Assembly (NCBI GenBank): GCA_019925795.1
Contig: CM034314.1
Span: 34,217,774 to 34,281,773, forward strand
Origin: Dendrobium chrysotoxum
Lineage: Eukaryota > Streptophyta > Magnoliopsida > Asparagales > Orchidaceae
Length of the DNA stretch: 64,000 nt
Direction of reading: 5' to 3'
Below the pieces are notes generated by a model. The model saw only the letters and a program-made list of their open reading frames with translations, did not search any database and had not been told where the DNA came from. Below, piece after piece: positions 46,275 to 57,070 of this stretch. A program made the translations under genes and the position numbers. The stretch's first letter is position 1, and the number at the start of each line of letters is the position of its first letter.

Positions 46275-47494
46275 TGATAATTATGAATAATGTGTTATTT
46301 TTTGTGTTATATTTCTAATGAAAATATGTTATTTAGTTATTTTATGAGGTAAAAATTCATAAAAAGTCACAAAATTTTAAGTATCATCCAGCATTGTGGC
46401 GTTAAACCAAACAAGGTCACAGCGACATCAAAGTCATCACTGGAGCACAACAATATTGACACGGAGGTACTAACTTTTCTGTTGGATAGCACCACGATGA
46501 TAAAAGAGTTAGCTTTGCAGTGCCCACTTTACAAATTTCAAGCATTGCAACATCATAATCTATCATTCCTCATACCCAAATTTCCATTTTGGCGCTAAAA
46601 CATTTGAAAGTCATTAGCGCCGCAACATGCCAATTATAACTATCCAAGGACATGACCTGCCAGTGAAACTATGCGACTGTTCACTAAGTAACTAATCCGG
46701 AATAGCAAGCTCCAGGTGGAGCCAAAATAATAATGCAATGACATTAGTTAATTTTTTTGGCTCAGAAGCACTGACCATTTAAGAGTCGTAGTACCGATTG
46801 CCTACTTTGTGTTTTCCTATAAATAATCGATGCTTTATGTATGTAGGGGAGTTCGATCACTTGTTTAATCTTAGTACATTTTAGAGTACTTCTCTACATC
46901 TCTATTAAGGTGGCAACTAAGGGAATTTTGGAATATATTTGATATAATTATTAAGGTGTTTATCTATGTTTGTTGGAGCAGCATAATACATTAAGGAAGA
47001 AGGAGCGTAGTGGAGGTTCATTGAACCTTTCTGGTGATATCATTCTCTTGTATTTTCTTTCCTATATAATTTAAATGGAAATGAATTTATTTATCTTTTC
47101 TTTCATGTTAGGCTATTTCTTTAGTTTTGGATTGATCATATAGATAACATATTAAGTACTAATAAAACTTGTTATACTATAAAGTTAAAAGTTAGTTTCA
47201 ATATTATCCCGCTCTTTATTTAATGCATATTATGGCCATATATATGGTTAAAACCAAGTGTGAAGTTTAGCCTTGATGGAGGAATACAAGAATAATCAAG
47301 AATATTGGAATAATATGCTTGCATACCTAGACTTAGGATTTAAAACATGCTAAGTTCTTAAGGAGATGATTTAATTGTAGGAAGTTAGCAGATATCCTTT
47401 TCACCCCTACAAGCTCGATAGAGATCTAGGGTTGCATATACTCTGAATCACATCATAATTAAGAATTTAATTAGGAAAGATACGCAATTTAAAT
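46275..47494 (+). repeat. Family-D LTR, copy D7, 3' truncated
   Basis: Starts TGATAATTATGAATAATG and keeps the usual order: GCAC-rich part, TATA box (46818-46825), AGGGGAGTTC, GTTGGAGCAGC, AAGCTCGATAGAGATCTAGG. It ends where the second LINE begins, about 280 bp short of a full LTR. Confidence 0.7.
46818..46825 (+). promoter_or_regulatory. TATA box in D7
   Basis: TATAAATA, 39 bases before the GGGGAGTTCG block. Confidence 0.5.
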
Positions 47495-48640
47495 TCAATA
47501 GAAATTATTTAATAAGTCTTTTTGGAGAGGTTCCAATATGATTTATAAAGTTATTTGGTCCTCTTGGACTAACTGTTGTGGGGTGCTTGAGGAAGGGGCA
47601 TTGGGATGTAAAAATATACATGACTTATCTTATGCATTTTCTTTTAAACTGTGGTTCAACTTTCATTCTAAACTTAGTCTTTAGGCTAAGTATACGAATG
47701 ATAAGTATTGTGTTAGTAAACACCCTACTATGTGTTCCTATAATAATGGTGATTTAAGGGTTTGGAAAAGGTTGTGTAATATCAAGTGGAGTTCTGAACC
47801 TCATGTTAAATGGGACCTCGGTAGTGTTTCCCTCTTCTTTGGCAAGATAATTGGATGGGAGGTCAGTCCATTGATTCTTCTATTAATTCTTATTCCACTA
47901 CCACTACTAAAGTAGATTCATTTATCTCTAACTACACTTGGGATTACAATAAACTTTCTGACGTTCTTCCTAAGTCTATTATTTATAAAATATTAAATCT
48001 GCTTATTAATATTGACTCTGATGATTTATTATTATGTGGCCTATCTCATAATGGTATGTTTAGTTTAAAGGATGCTTGGCATGAGGTAAGTAATATGAAT
48101 TGTGTTAAAAAAGTGTTTTATATGATATGGCATAAAAGTATCCCTAAGATTATTTTTGTTTTTAATTGGAGAGTCATGCATAATTATATTCCTATTGATG
48201 AAAATTTAAGGAAAAGAGGTTTTATTTTAACATCTAAGTGTCAATGTTGCTATCATATGGAGAATATACCTCAGGTGTTTATTTCTAGTCCTATTGCTGT
48301 TAAAACTTGGGTTTACTTTGATGATATTTTTTGATTGAATCAGTTTAGTACTCACATGTCTATAAACACTTTTCTTGAGTCCCGATTTATTAATTCGAAA
48401 GGGTATATTAGAAATGTTATTCCCACGTTGATTATGTGGTATCTTTGGATTGCTAAAAATAACTCTTTGTTTAATAATACTCGCATGTATTATTATCATA
48501 TTATTTAAAATATTAAAAACAAAGTGTTTAAACTTTTTTTTATGAATCTCTTGTCCTCCAAAAATTATAGGAATTATTATTTTATGGCTCAGAATTTTTG
48601 TAATTCTCTTTAATTTAGCAACTCTTTAGATGATCCTAAA
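47495..48640 (+). pseudogene. LINE copy 2 ORF2, zf-RVT region
   Basis: The early part reads CCGVLEEGALGCKNIHDLSY and FSFKLWFNFHSKLSL (47570-47680), then NNGDLRVWKRLCNIKW. A 159-codon open frame (47855-48334) holds the zf-RVT domain: FSLKDAWHEV, MIWHKSIPKIIFVFNWRVMH, IPIDENLRKRGFILTSKCQC and CYHMENIPQVF. The Cys pair CQCC is kept; the later His-X-Phe position (usually HLF) is QVF. A frameshift occurs near 47850. Confidence 0.7.
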
Positions 48641-49220
48641 TTGGTTTATTAGGTAAAGCCTCCCCTTAAGACTGTTAAACTTAATACTGATGGTTCGGTG
48701 AAAAACTCTTCTTTTGGATGTGGTGGTATTATAAGAGATGATCAGGTGAACATGATCATTGCTTTTGTTTGCCCCTTGGATAAGTGCTTAGTGGTGATTA
48801 CTGAGCTTTTTACTATTTTAAATAGTTTAAAATTATGTATTTCTCTTGGTATAATTAATATCTAGATTGAGGTGGATGCCACTTAGAGTATTCATTGCCT
48901 TATGAAGCCAAAGGATAGTATTTATAATCCTGATCATTTCTATCTTGTTAGAGAAATAAATCAGCTTCTTATTTTTGTTAATTATACTATTTCTCATGTT
49001 CATAGGAAAGGAAATGCTTGTGCTGATTGGTTAGCTAATATGGGTTGCAATTTGGATTGCCTCACTGATTTCATTGATAGAAATTTACTGAAGTTAATAA
49101 AAGGCATGGTTAGGCTGGACAAAATGGGTTTGCCTTATGTCAAATTTAAAATTTTTTTGGTTCATTGGGTCGTTCGATTTTGCTCTTTCTTTGTTATTGT
49201 TGGCCTAGTTCTTCCCTAGA
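48641..49220 (+). pseudogene. LINE copy 2 RNase H domain
   Basis: KLNTDGSVKNSSFGCGGIIR (about 48678-48737) contains the first catalytic Asp, VVITELFTIL the Glu (about 48793-48822), and IEVDAT (about 48868-48885) the third acid. The triad is therefore present, unlike the LINE-1 copy, but two stops flank IEVDAT. HVHRKGNACADWLANMGCNL (48988-49060) is the conserved C-terminal block with its HAD-like Asp. The frame ends at 49217-49219. Confidence 0.75.
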
Positions 49221-50610
49221 CTTGTTGATTCTGTTGGTTTGTTATTTTGGTTATCTTTGCTAGAAGAGTGTGTTTAAAAATAGGCTATATGGTTAGCTCT
49301 TTCAGCTGTCTTTGTTATTTATCTGGGTGTTGTTTTATAGGCGCTTTATATTATTTTGGTTGGTGGGGCTGGAAGTGTTGTGGTGGTCTCATTATGGTTA
49401 TGTTACCCTATTACCTGGTCTTCTCTTCTTTTACTCACATGTTTGGGTATAGAATTGAGTAGCTTTAGGTTGGTCATCATGATTTCTACTATGGTTGTAT
49501 CTTTATCACCTCTGATGGCCTATTCTTTGGTAAGCTGTATCAATTTTTGGCCTTTATGACCTTGTTATGTGGCTGCTTAATCTAGAATTCTCATTCCAGG
49601 AAGAATTTTACTTCCTCTGGTTGGAGGGTCTGGAAGTGCAGTGGAAGTGTCATTCTGGTTGTACTATCTGATGGCCTATTCTTTGGTAAGCTGTATCAAT
49701 TTCATAAGGGCTACCTGCACTTCTATTCTATGTTTCACGTGTTTTTCTTTCTCTATTTGATGTGCTGAAAGGGGGAGTGGGGTTAGAATATAGTGGCATT
49801 GGGGTTTCCTTCGTGATGCATGTTTTGCTTTTACCTTATCGAGCTAAGATGGCCTTCCATTTCTAGGTGTGATTTCTCAGTTTATGGACCTTGGTTGCTC
49901 TGTTGAGCATTCTCACTTCTTCTATGGCCTAAGCAATTTTTTCTAGTCAATTTTTTTCTTGATTTGGCCTATTCTATTATGGTACTTATACTAGATTTGT
50001 TAATTCATCTTCAGACTACTACTATCTTTTCTATTTCCATTGCTAGATCAGGTCTTGGGTTTTTGGTTCTATATATTCCTGCTATTGTCTCAAGTATAAG
50101 CTGTTATTTCTCATTTGTGCTAATTGTCCTTTAACTGGTCGAGCTTTTCCAAGAAACTACTGTTGGAATAATTATTGTTGCTATATTATTGATGTGGTCC
50201 CGTGTTCTACTTATGGGTGTACTTCTATTTATTTTGCGGTTTAGATTCTCAATTCCATGCAGGTTTATTGGTGTATGGATTGGGTTCTAAATTTTCTTGT
50301 TGATATTTATTATTAGGATATTGGCATTACTTACTCATCTATTTATTTCTTATCTACTATTTGTTTTATGATCTCTTTGGACTGTCATTACATTGGTTTT
50401 AAATTTTTGGTCCAGCTACTCTGTAGTTTCTTTTTGTAGGTTATTTGTGAATTCTCTTTTGTCGTGCAAGCTAATTTTTTGGACTTCATAATTGAGCTGG
50501 CAAGATTTGCGAAGAATTCTCACCTTCTTTTGCGAGGCTCTTTTTTGGGTGGCAACAACGAGCTGAATTGATATAATTTTTCATGTTCTTTTTGGGTAGT
50601 TGGAATTAAA
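49221..50610 (+). other. LINE copy 2 3' region with internal duplication
   Basis: T-rich, no supported gene. A 36-bp exact repeat starting TCTGATGGCCTATTC occurs at 49511-49546 and 49667-49702 (156 bases apart), next to related GGTTGG(A/T)GGGxCTGGAAGTG blocks (49360 and 49619), so part of the region was duplicated in tandem. Confidence 0.55.
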
Positions 50611-50778
50611 GATTAGACATAAGTAGATTAAAATTTGAAATCAAAAGCAATCCAAATTTGGAATTAGTAATCTTATTAAATCCTTACATTAAATTTATTA
50701 AGATTGTAAAAGGGTTCAAAGCAAAGACTGATATTTAAAATTATTAAGTATGTGCTCCAAAATAAAAGGGGGGGGGGT

Positions 50779-50811
<33 letters not shown>

Positions 50812-50940
50812 CGGTGGGGAGGGGGGACTGTCAAAATTCTATCATAAAGAGAAAAAGAAAAAATGAGTACATTCAAAAAATTGGTATTAGTCAAAAGCCT
50901 AGAATCTAATTATAATTCACAGAGGATAAAATATAAAGTT
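50611..50940 (+). other. Family-D internal fragment with poly-G tract
   Basis: GGAATTAGTAATCTTATTAA and following sequence match 3733-3880. A G-rich run of about 59 bases (50768-50826) interrupts it. Confidence 0.5.
50768..50826. repeat. Interrupted poly-G tract, about 59 bases
   Basis: G-runs broken only by single T, C or A. Not at the copia LTR position where the other G-runs occur. Confidence 0.9.
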
Positions 50941-51979
50941 AGTATAAATGATGGTATGTTATGTTTGTAGGGGAGTTCAGTCACTTGTTTAATTGAATGA
51001 GGATAAAATGAGGATAAATTCTTACTTTGTCCTTTCTTATAAATAGTTAGTATGTTATGTTTGTAGGGGAGTTCAGTCACTTGTTTAATTTCAGTATATT
51101 TTATATTATTTTATAGTACTTCTCTAAATCTCTATTAGGGTAACAACTAAGAGAATTCAAGAAAGTATTTGATGTAATCGTTAGTGTTAGTATGTGTTTG
51201 TTGGAGCAACTACATACATTAAGGAAGAAATAGTGTAGAGGAGATTCATTGAACCTTCCTAATGATATCATTCTCTTGTATTTTCTTTCTTTTATGATTT
51301 CAATTGAAATGAGTTTCCTTTTCTTTTCTTTAATGTCTAGCTAAATCTTTAGTTATGGACTGATGATGTACATAACATATTAAGTAATAATAAAAATTCT
51401 TGTGCTCTAAAAGTAAAATATATTTTCAATATTATCCTGCACTTTATTTAATACACATAGTGGTCATATGTGTAGTTAAGCCCTATTGTGAAGTATGGCC
51501 TTGACGGAGGAATGCAAGAACAACCAGAAATATTTGAATGGTGTGTTTGCATACCAAGACATAGGATGTAAAACATGCTAGGTTGTTAAGTAGATGATAT
51601 AATTGTAGGAGGTCAGTAAATATCATTTTCACCTCTATAAGCTCGACAGAGATCTAGGGATACATATGCTTTGAATCACATCATAATTAAGAATTTTATT
51701 AGAAAAGATATGCAATTTATATTCATCAATCAAAAATAAATTTTTCAATTTTTGTATTCATTATTTTATTATTTTATTTAATGATTGAATCTCCACAAAA
51801 AACATTTTTATTGAAGTAGGATAATTTTATGATTAGAGTAAATAGTAGTAGTTGATTGCTAGAAAGCATACTTCCTCATTTGTTTGACACTCTACTCTAT
51901 CACTTTATTACTTGATTCAGCATATATACTTCATATATTAAGTGGGGTTTGTTAATTTATATCAAACAAAACCTAAGCA
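50941..51979 (+). repeat. Family-D LTR, copy D8, rearranged
   Basis: Lacks the GCAC-rich first part and ends ACCTAAGCA at 51979. A 40-bp block starting TATGTTATGTTTGTAGGGG is present twice (50955-50994 and 51051-51090), together with the preceding TATAAAT, so the promoter/transcript-start zone is duplicated with a 96-bp period. A TATA box is at 51038-51045. Confidence 0.65.
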
Positions 51980-52555
51980 TTATCCACTGCAGCCCCTTTC
52001 CCATCACTTAGGTCTTTGAAGTTTCCTCCAATCAGATATAAAGGATGGCTAATTTATGGGTTTCATGTTATATCAAAATAGGATGATGATTGGTAACCCT
52101 CATAATGGTGCCAATCAACTCTTGGTGATTTATGTACTATAGAGTGATAAGAAACTCTTAGTGATTTATTTATTGCTTAATATCAAGCAGGTGGTGTTAC
52201 TAGGTTGTACCATCTTTTGGCCAATGCTCCATAACCCAAGGACTTCATCAGAGTCCAATAATTTTATTATTGATAGGGCTATATTTATCTATAGAAATAT
52301 AGAACTTCTTTATTTCTCATCTACAATCTATGATGACAATTGGTTGTATATTTTTAAACTATTTTTGTAGGGGGTAATAATTCTTTCTGTACGTAGCTTT
52401 GACTTAGCTCGGGTAGAGATGACATCCTTCACAAATTCTAAAATTTAGTTTTTGATTAGAAATGACTAGTTGAAAAGTAATGAATCATTCTTTTTTATCA
52501 TGGTTTTCAACTTCATTTTTTCTTTCGGGCAAGGAAGGCAAGATAAGAGCTTTAA
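51980..52555. other. Unassigned stretch
   Basis: AT-rich; only short open frames without recognisable motifs. Nothing supported. Confidence 0.3.
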
Positions 52556-53080
52556 ATTAAGTAGATGGTGGGGGTTAGCTATCTAGAGGACATTTTCTTC
52601 TCTAGTAGTGGCTGACAATGGGTAAATATTGCTTTGAGCTAGCTTCAAGGAATCTATGATTCATCATGTATTTCAGACAACATTTTTATAGATGCATCAG
52701 TTATAGCATTTATTAGACTTTCTTCCTCCAGAAGTTTCTCCTTCTTGGCCCTCCACCTTAGGCTATGGTTCTTATTCCTCCTCTAAGACTTGGTCATCTC
52801 ATGGACAGCTAAAAAAGGCCTATGTTCAAATTTTGTATAAGCAAGGAGTTCTTAATTCAGGATGACCTTGCCTTTCATACCAATAGTATACTTCAAGAAA
52901 GCGAGATGTGGAAATACTAAGGGTTTAACAACCTCAAAAGCAATTACATAACCACCCTCACTAGTAGTCTTAATAAGATTAGTCTAGATAGGTACTTAAA
53001 TCTAAACCACTTAAAGCTATGGTCCAATAAGGGATAACTAGATTTTATCAAATCCAAAACCAAATTTAATCTGTGAGCCC
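52556..53080 (-). pseudogene. Unrecognised degraded reading frame
   Basis: One minus-strand frame runs about 170 codons with only a handful of stops: pieces include EGGYVIAFEVVKPLVFPHLA, FLKYTIGMKGKVILN, ELLAYTKFEHRPFLAVHEMT and LRWRAKKEKLLEEESLINAI. The even amino-acid composition and a Lys/Glu-rich C-terminal part look protein-like. I do not recognise the family. It could be a piece of a gypsy gag or a host pseudogene; chance in AT-rich DNA cannot be excluded. Confidence 0.3.
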
Positions 53081-53334
53081 TTAGTAGACTATATCTGCCT
53101 AATAGTAACATTAATGATGCTTGAAAAGTAGAAGAATAAATTTCCTAACATTTTTTATGATGAATAAGAATTCTGAATTAGTTTCTGAACTCACAAATTT
53201 TAGAAAAGAAATTTAGGCCTGGGAGAAATTTTGAGCTAAATTTATTGAATCTCAGAATGAGTTTAAATTAGAATGGATTTGGAAAAAATAATTATGCTTT
53301 CATATTATGGATCATTTTATCTAAATCTAGTTAA

Positions 53335-53955
53335 AAAGATCTCAAACCAGCAAAAATTAAGATATGATTTTAAACTTGGATTTTAACCAAAACCCAATCC
53401 AAAGACTTTAGAATGAGGAAAATTTATTTCAAGAAGATTTAGATTCAAATTTAGATAAGGTCCAGTCTGAAGACTTCAAATTAGGGGGAAATGATTTGAG
53501 TAAGAATTAGATTTAGATTTTGACCATGACCCAAAATGAAGACTTTATACAAGGGAAGAGTAGATTTGATAGGATTTATATTTATATTTAGATTTTAGCT
53601 AGGACTTGGCCCGAAGACTTCTAATTGAGGCAAATGATTTTGATAATATTTAAATTTATACTTAGACCAGTACCCAGTTTGAAGACCTCAAACATGGGGA
53701 ACAAGATTTTTACACTATTTTGATTTAGATTTAGGCCAGGAAACGGCCCAATGGCTTCGAACATGGGAAAGTTAGTCTTGGAAAGATTTAGATTTTGATT
53801 TAGACTAGGAATTGGTCTGAGGATTTTAGATTGAGGGAAATGATTTTTACATGATTTTTTATTTGGATTTAGTTCAAGACCTGATCTGAAGACTTCAGAC
53901 TAGGGGAGTTTAACTTTTAGATAGAGTTTAGATGCAGATTTATACAAGAACTGAC
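53335..53955. repeat. Minisatellite array 1, about 69-bp unit
   Basis: About nine imperfect units. The anchor (G)AAGACTT recurs at 53402, 53471, 53540, 53615, 53683, 53752, 53820 and 53890, with spacing 68-75. Units also share GATTTAGATTT and a GGCCxxGACxxGG(C/T)CC-like part. Confidence 0.8.
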
Positions 53956-53959
53956 TAGG

Positions 53960-54739
53960 ATTTCCTACCTAACCTTAAACCAAATTATTATATTATGTAG
54001 CTTTAGTTGTTAGTCAATTTAGAAATGAAATAAAAATTTAGATATTACCTTCAATGACATTGACAAGGGTTCCTACATGTCTTATGATCAGATTAGTATG
54101 TTAGACATCTATAGTTATTATTGGGTTTATGAATGAAACCAGAATTAAGACTTTAGATATAATCACATCGAAAAGGGTTCCTACCTAACCAAGGACCACA
54201 CCAAATTGTTTAACATCTATAGTTGTTGATGGGCTTACAAATGAAATCAAAATTTAGACTTTATAAATAAAAAACTGACAAGTTTTTTCTACCTGGGATC
54301 AAATTAGTTCATTAAAAATCTTTTGTTATTTTTGGGTTTACAAATGAAACTAGAAATTAAACATTACATGTATTGACACTGACAATGGTTCCTTATTGAC
54401 CCAAGATAAAATTTGTATATTGAACATCTATAGTTATTGATGAGTTTATATGTAAAATCGGAATTTAGGCTTTACATGTAATGACATCGACAGGGGTTCC
54501 TACTCGACCTAGTAACAAATTAATTCATTGGACATCTATAGTTGTTGTTGGGTTTCAGAATGAAACTGGAATTTTGACTTTACATGCAATGAATCCAACA
54601 AGGGTTCCTACTTGACCTAGGACCAAACCAATATGTTGGGCATCTATAGTTGGAATTATAAATAAAATTGGAATTTAGAATTACATGCAATGACACTGTT
54701 AATAGTTCCTACTTATCCGAGGACCAAATTAGTATGCTT

Positions 54740-54803
<64 letters not shown>

Positions 54804-54935
54804 GTTTATGAATGTAACTGGAATTTAGACTTTATATGTAACAACACTAATAAGGGTTCCTACCTTTCCTAGGACCAAATCAATACGTTTGACATCTATA
54901 GTTATTTTTGGGGTATATATAAATGAAAGATGTAG
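53960..54935. repeat. Minisatellite array 2, about 107-bp unit
   Basis: About eight or nine units with the anchor GGTTCCTAC near 54068, 54176, 54282, 54387, 54495, 54603, 54704 and 54855. Shared parts are GACATCTATAGTTGTTG, GGGTTTATGAATGAAAC and TTTAGACTTTACATG. Spacing is 101-108 except for one unit enlarged by an AT run. Confidence 0.85.
54743..54800. repeat. (AT)29 microsatellite inside array 2
   Basis: Fifty-eight bases of AT, replacing the GACATCTATAG part of one minisatellite unit, which suggests growth from that motif. Confidence 0.9.
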
Positions 54936-55213
54936 TAAACCAATAGTTTTGATTAAATATTTAATTATTTAAAAAGTTTAGCCTTCATGAAAGATAAAGA
55001 GAGGATTCTTTTCTCAGCGGAGTCATTAGAAAAAAATTGTGAACAAATCTTTTGTACCAATATGAATTTTTGTTTTAGTAGTTTCTTTCTTCAAATATAC
55101 ATATCATAATATCTATTACCTTAAAAGATAAACTGATGCTCGACTATTGATTTAAAAATAAAAGAATGTTTTATTTTCTTATTCATATTAAGCATAAGTA
55201 ATGTTAGATTCAC
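54936..55213. other. Unassigned flank of copia E
   Basis: AT-rich, no feature supported. Confidence 0.3.
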
Positions 55214-55478
55214 CTCGTTAGGGATGTTAAGCCCTTATAAACTAGCCTGAGGCTAACCAAGAGGGGGGGGGGGGGGGGGGGTGAATTGGTAGTTTTAAAA
55301 AAATTCTTAAGAAAAAATGATTTTGAAAACCTTTTTGAAGGTCTTAAAACAATTGCAATAGCACGTTGATGTGGAGATGATTAATCAACCAAAATAATAA
55401 CTTAAATCACACGACCATCCACAGAAAAGTAAAGTGCAAAAATTAAAAATAGAATAGTAAAAGAATGAACCCACTAGA

Positions 55479-55485
55479 TTTTATA
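55479..55485 (-). promoter_or_regulatory. TATA box, E 3' LTR
   Basis: TATAAAA on the minus strand. Confidence 0.6.
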
Positions 55486-56167
55486 GTGATTCGATGAACT
55501 TGACCTACATCCACTCCCCAGAGCCTCCCCTCCAGGTATTGCACTAAAACTCAATGACCCTCCTTTTGCTCCCACAGCAAGGGGGATAAGCCTTCACAAA
55601 ACCTCCTTTTCACCAACCCCAGTGAGACAGAGAATCCAAACTCCTTTTGCTTCCTCTTGAAGCAGGCAAAGAACCCAAACTCTTTTTGCTTCCTCCTAAA
55701 GTAGGTAGAGAACCTTACCTTCTTTCACTTCCTCCTGAAGCAGGCAGAGAACCATGATCTTCTTGCTAATGATCTTTCCAACAGAGCCACCAAAAGACAA
55801 GGGATGATGATTGGAGAAGATGACTTGAATCTTTGCTTGTAGTAACCTTTATGAACACCTCACAAACTACCCCTCACAAGATTCTCTCTTTCTCTCTCAA
55901 GATCTCCCTATCCCTCTCTAGGATAATTCAGGTGAGGGTAGTTGCAAAATATTTCAACAGTAACAAATAAGAGATCTTAAATAGAAGGGCTCAAAAATTG
56001 ACCTAAATTTTAACTTTCCATCAAAGATCATCCAGGATGATCATGCGATCATCACGTACGATCAGTGTAAATTAGCCCATTTTGGCCTGGATGATCTGGT
56101 TCCTCTTGACGATTAGAAGACATGATTTGTTCTAATCATCTGGGATGATTCTACGATCATCCTGGAT

Positions 56168-56510
56168 GATTAGATCTAAATCAGGAATACCATCCAGCAC
56201 ATAGTTTGGGACGTCCAAGAGAAAAGTCTGGACAATCAAAAGAAAATGACTTGATCATCTAGGATGATATCTCTATCATCATGTATGATTAGTTAAAAAA
56301 TGCCCAATATCATCCGGCACATAGTTCTGGATGATTTCAAAATAACGGATCGTCCAAGACGATCAGTCTAAGACGATAAAGCTATTTTCCTATACGATTA
56401 GTTCAAAAAGGCAATATCATCCAGCACTTAGTTTGGGTCATTCAGGTGAGATATATTAGACGATGAGGATTTATAATTGATCATCCATAATGATGTGATC
56501 AATCAATCAA
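56168..56510 (-). repeat. Tandem repeat with palindromes, E LTR U3
   Basis: GATTAG anchors at 56168, 56287 and 56396 (spacing 119 and 109), with dyads such as GATCATCCAGGATGATC-like at 56026-56043 and ATCATCTAGGATGAT near 56255. Corresponds to the 117-bp repeats of A. Confidence 0.65.
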
Positions 56511-57058
56511 TCTTTAATTACTTTCCTTAATCACTTAACTAATTTAGGCATGATTGTAATGAATCATCCAAGATGATATGTGGATCATCCTGTACGATTA
56601 GATAAAAGTCTTAAAATAAAAACATGCCTAAATAAGTCTAGCAGCTGAGAAGTTTTGATTTGAGCATATCATCATGGATAATAGGGGATCATCCGTGATG
56701 ATCTTCTTAATCAACTGACTTAACATGGTTTCCCAAATTAGGTTTTCTATTTTCAATGGATCGTCCAGGATGATATTTCAATCGTCTAGGACGATATAAT
56801 CAAAATAGTATAGAAACTCTAACTCTCTAAAATTCTCCTCCTTATTGTGTGTGTGCAAGGTTACTTAGCTTGGGGATCCATTACATTACATTTGACTCAA
56901 GAAAGGGAAAAAGAATACATTTAACACAAACCCACCCGATCTTGAGCGGGCTTAAATTACACTTGATCTTGTGGACCTGAAAGGTTATGCAATCAAATAG
57001 AAATAGAAATGTTTGTTATCATCAAAATAATAAACTTTGAATACATATTTGCAATAAT

Positions 57059-57070
57059 CTTCCACTTTTT
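57059..57070 (-). other. Polypurine tract of copia E
   Basis: AAAAAGTGGAAG on the minus strand beside the 3' LTR. Confidence 0.65.

Larger units (their letters stand above)
47495..50610 (+). mobile_element. LINE copy 2, 5' truncated
   Basis: Plus-strand relative of the LINE at 5317-30403. It begins inside ORF2 downstream of the reverse-transcriptase core (KSFWRGSNMIYKVIW), so ORF1, endonuclease and polymerase are missing, the usual outcome of incomplete reverse transcription. It contains the zf-RVT and RNase H domains and a long 3' region. The right end is approximate; no poly(A) or target duplication could be recognised. Confidence 0.65.
55214..57056 (-). repeat. Copia E 3' LTR
   Basis: About 1843 bp; from TCGTTAGGGATGTTAAGCCC to TTTGCAATA. 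The first bases expected from A (TGAAAGT) are not recognisable, so the left boundary is good only to within about ten bases. G(19) lies at 55263-55281. Confidence 0.75.

Noticed and set aside
41432..47494. D6 and D7 as the LTR pair of the Tat element between them
   Set aside because: Both LTRs read in the plus direction (TGATAA start, TATA box), whereas gag, protease and integrase are on the minus strand.
50676..50894. Proline-rich open frame on the minus strand
   Set aside because: It is only the translation of the poly-G tract at 50768-50826; no protein is supported.
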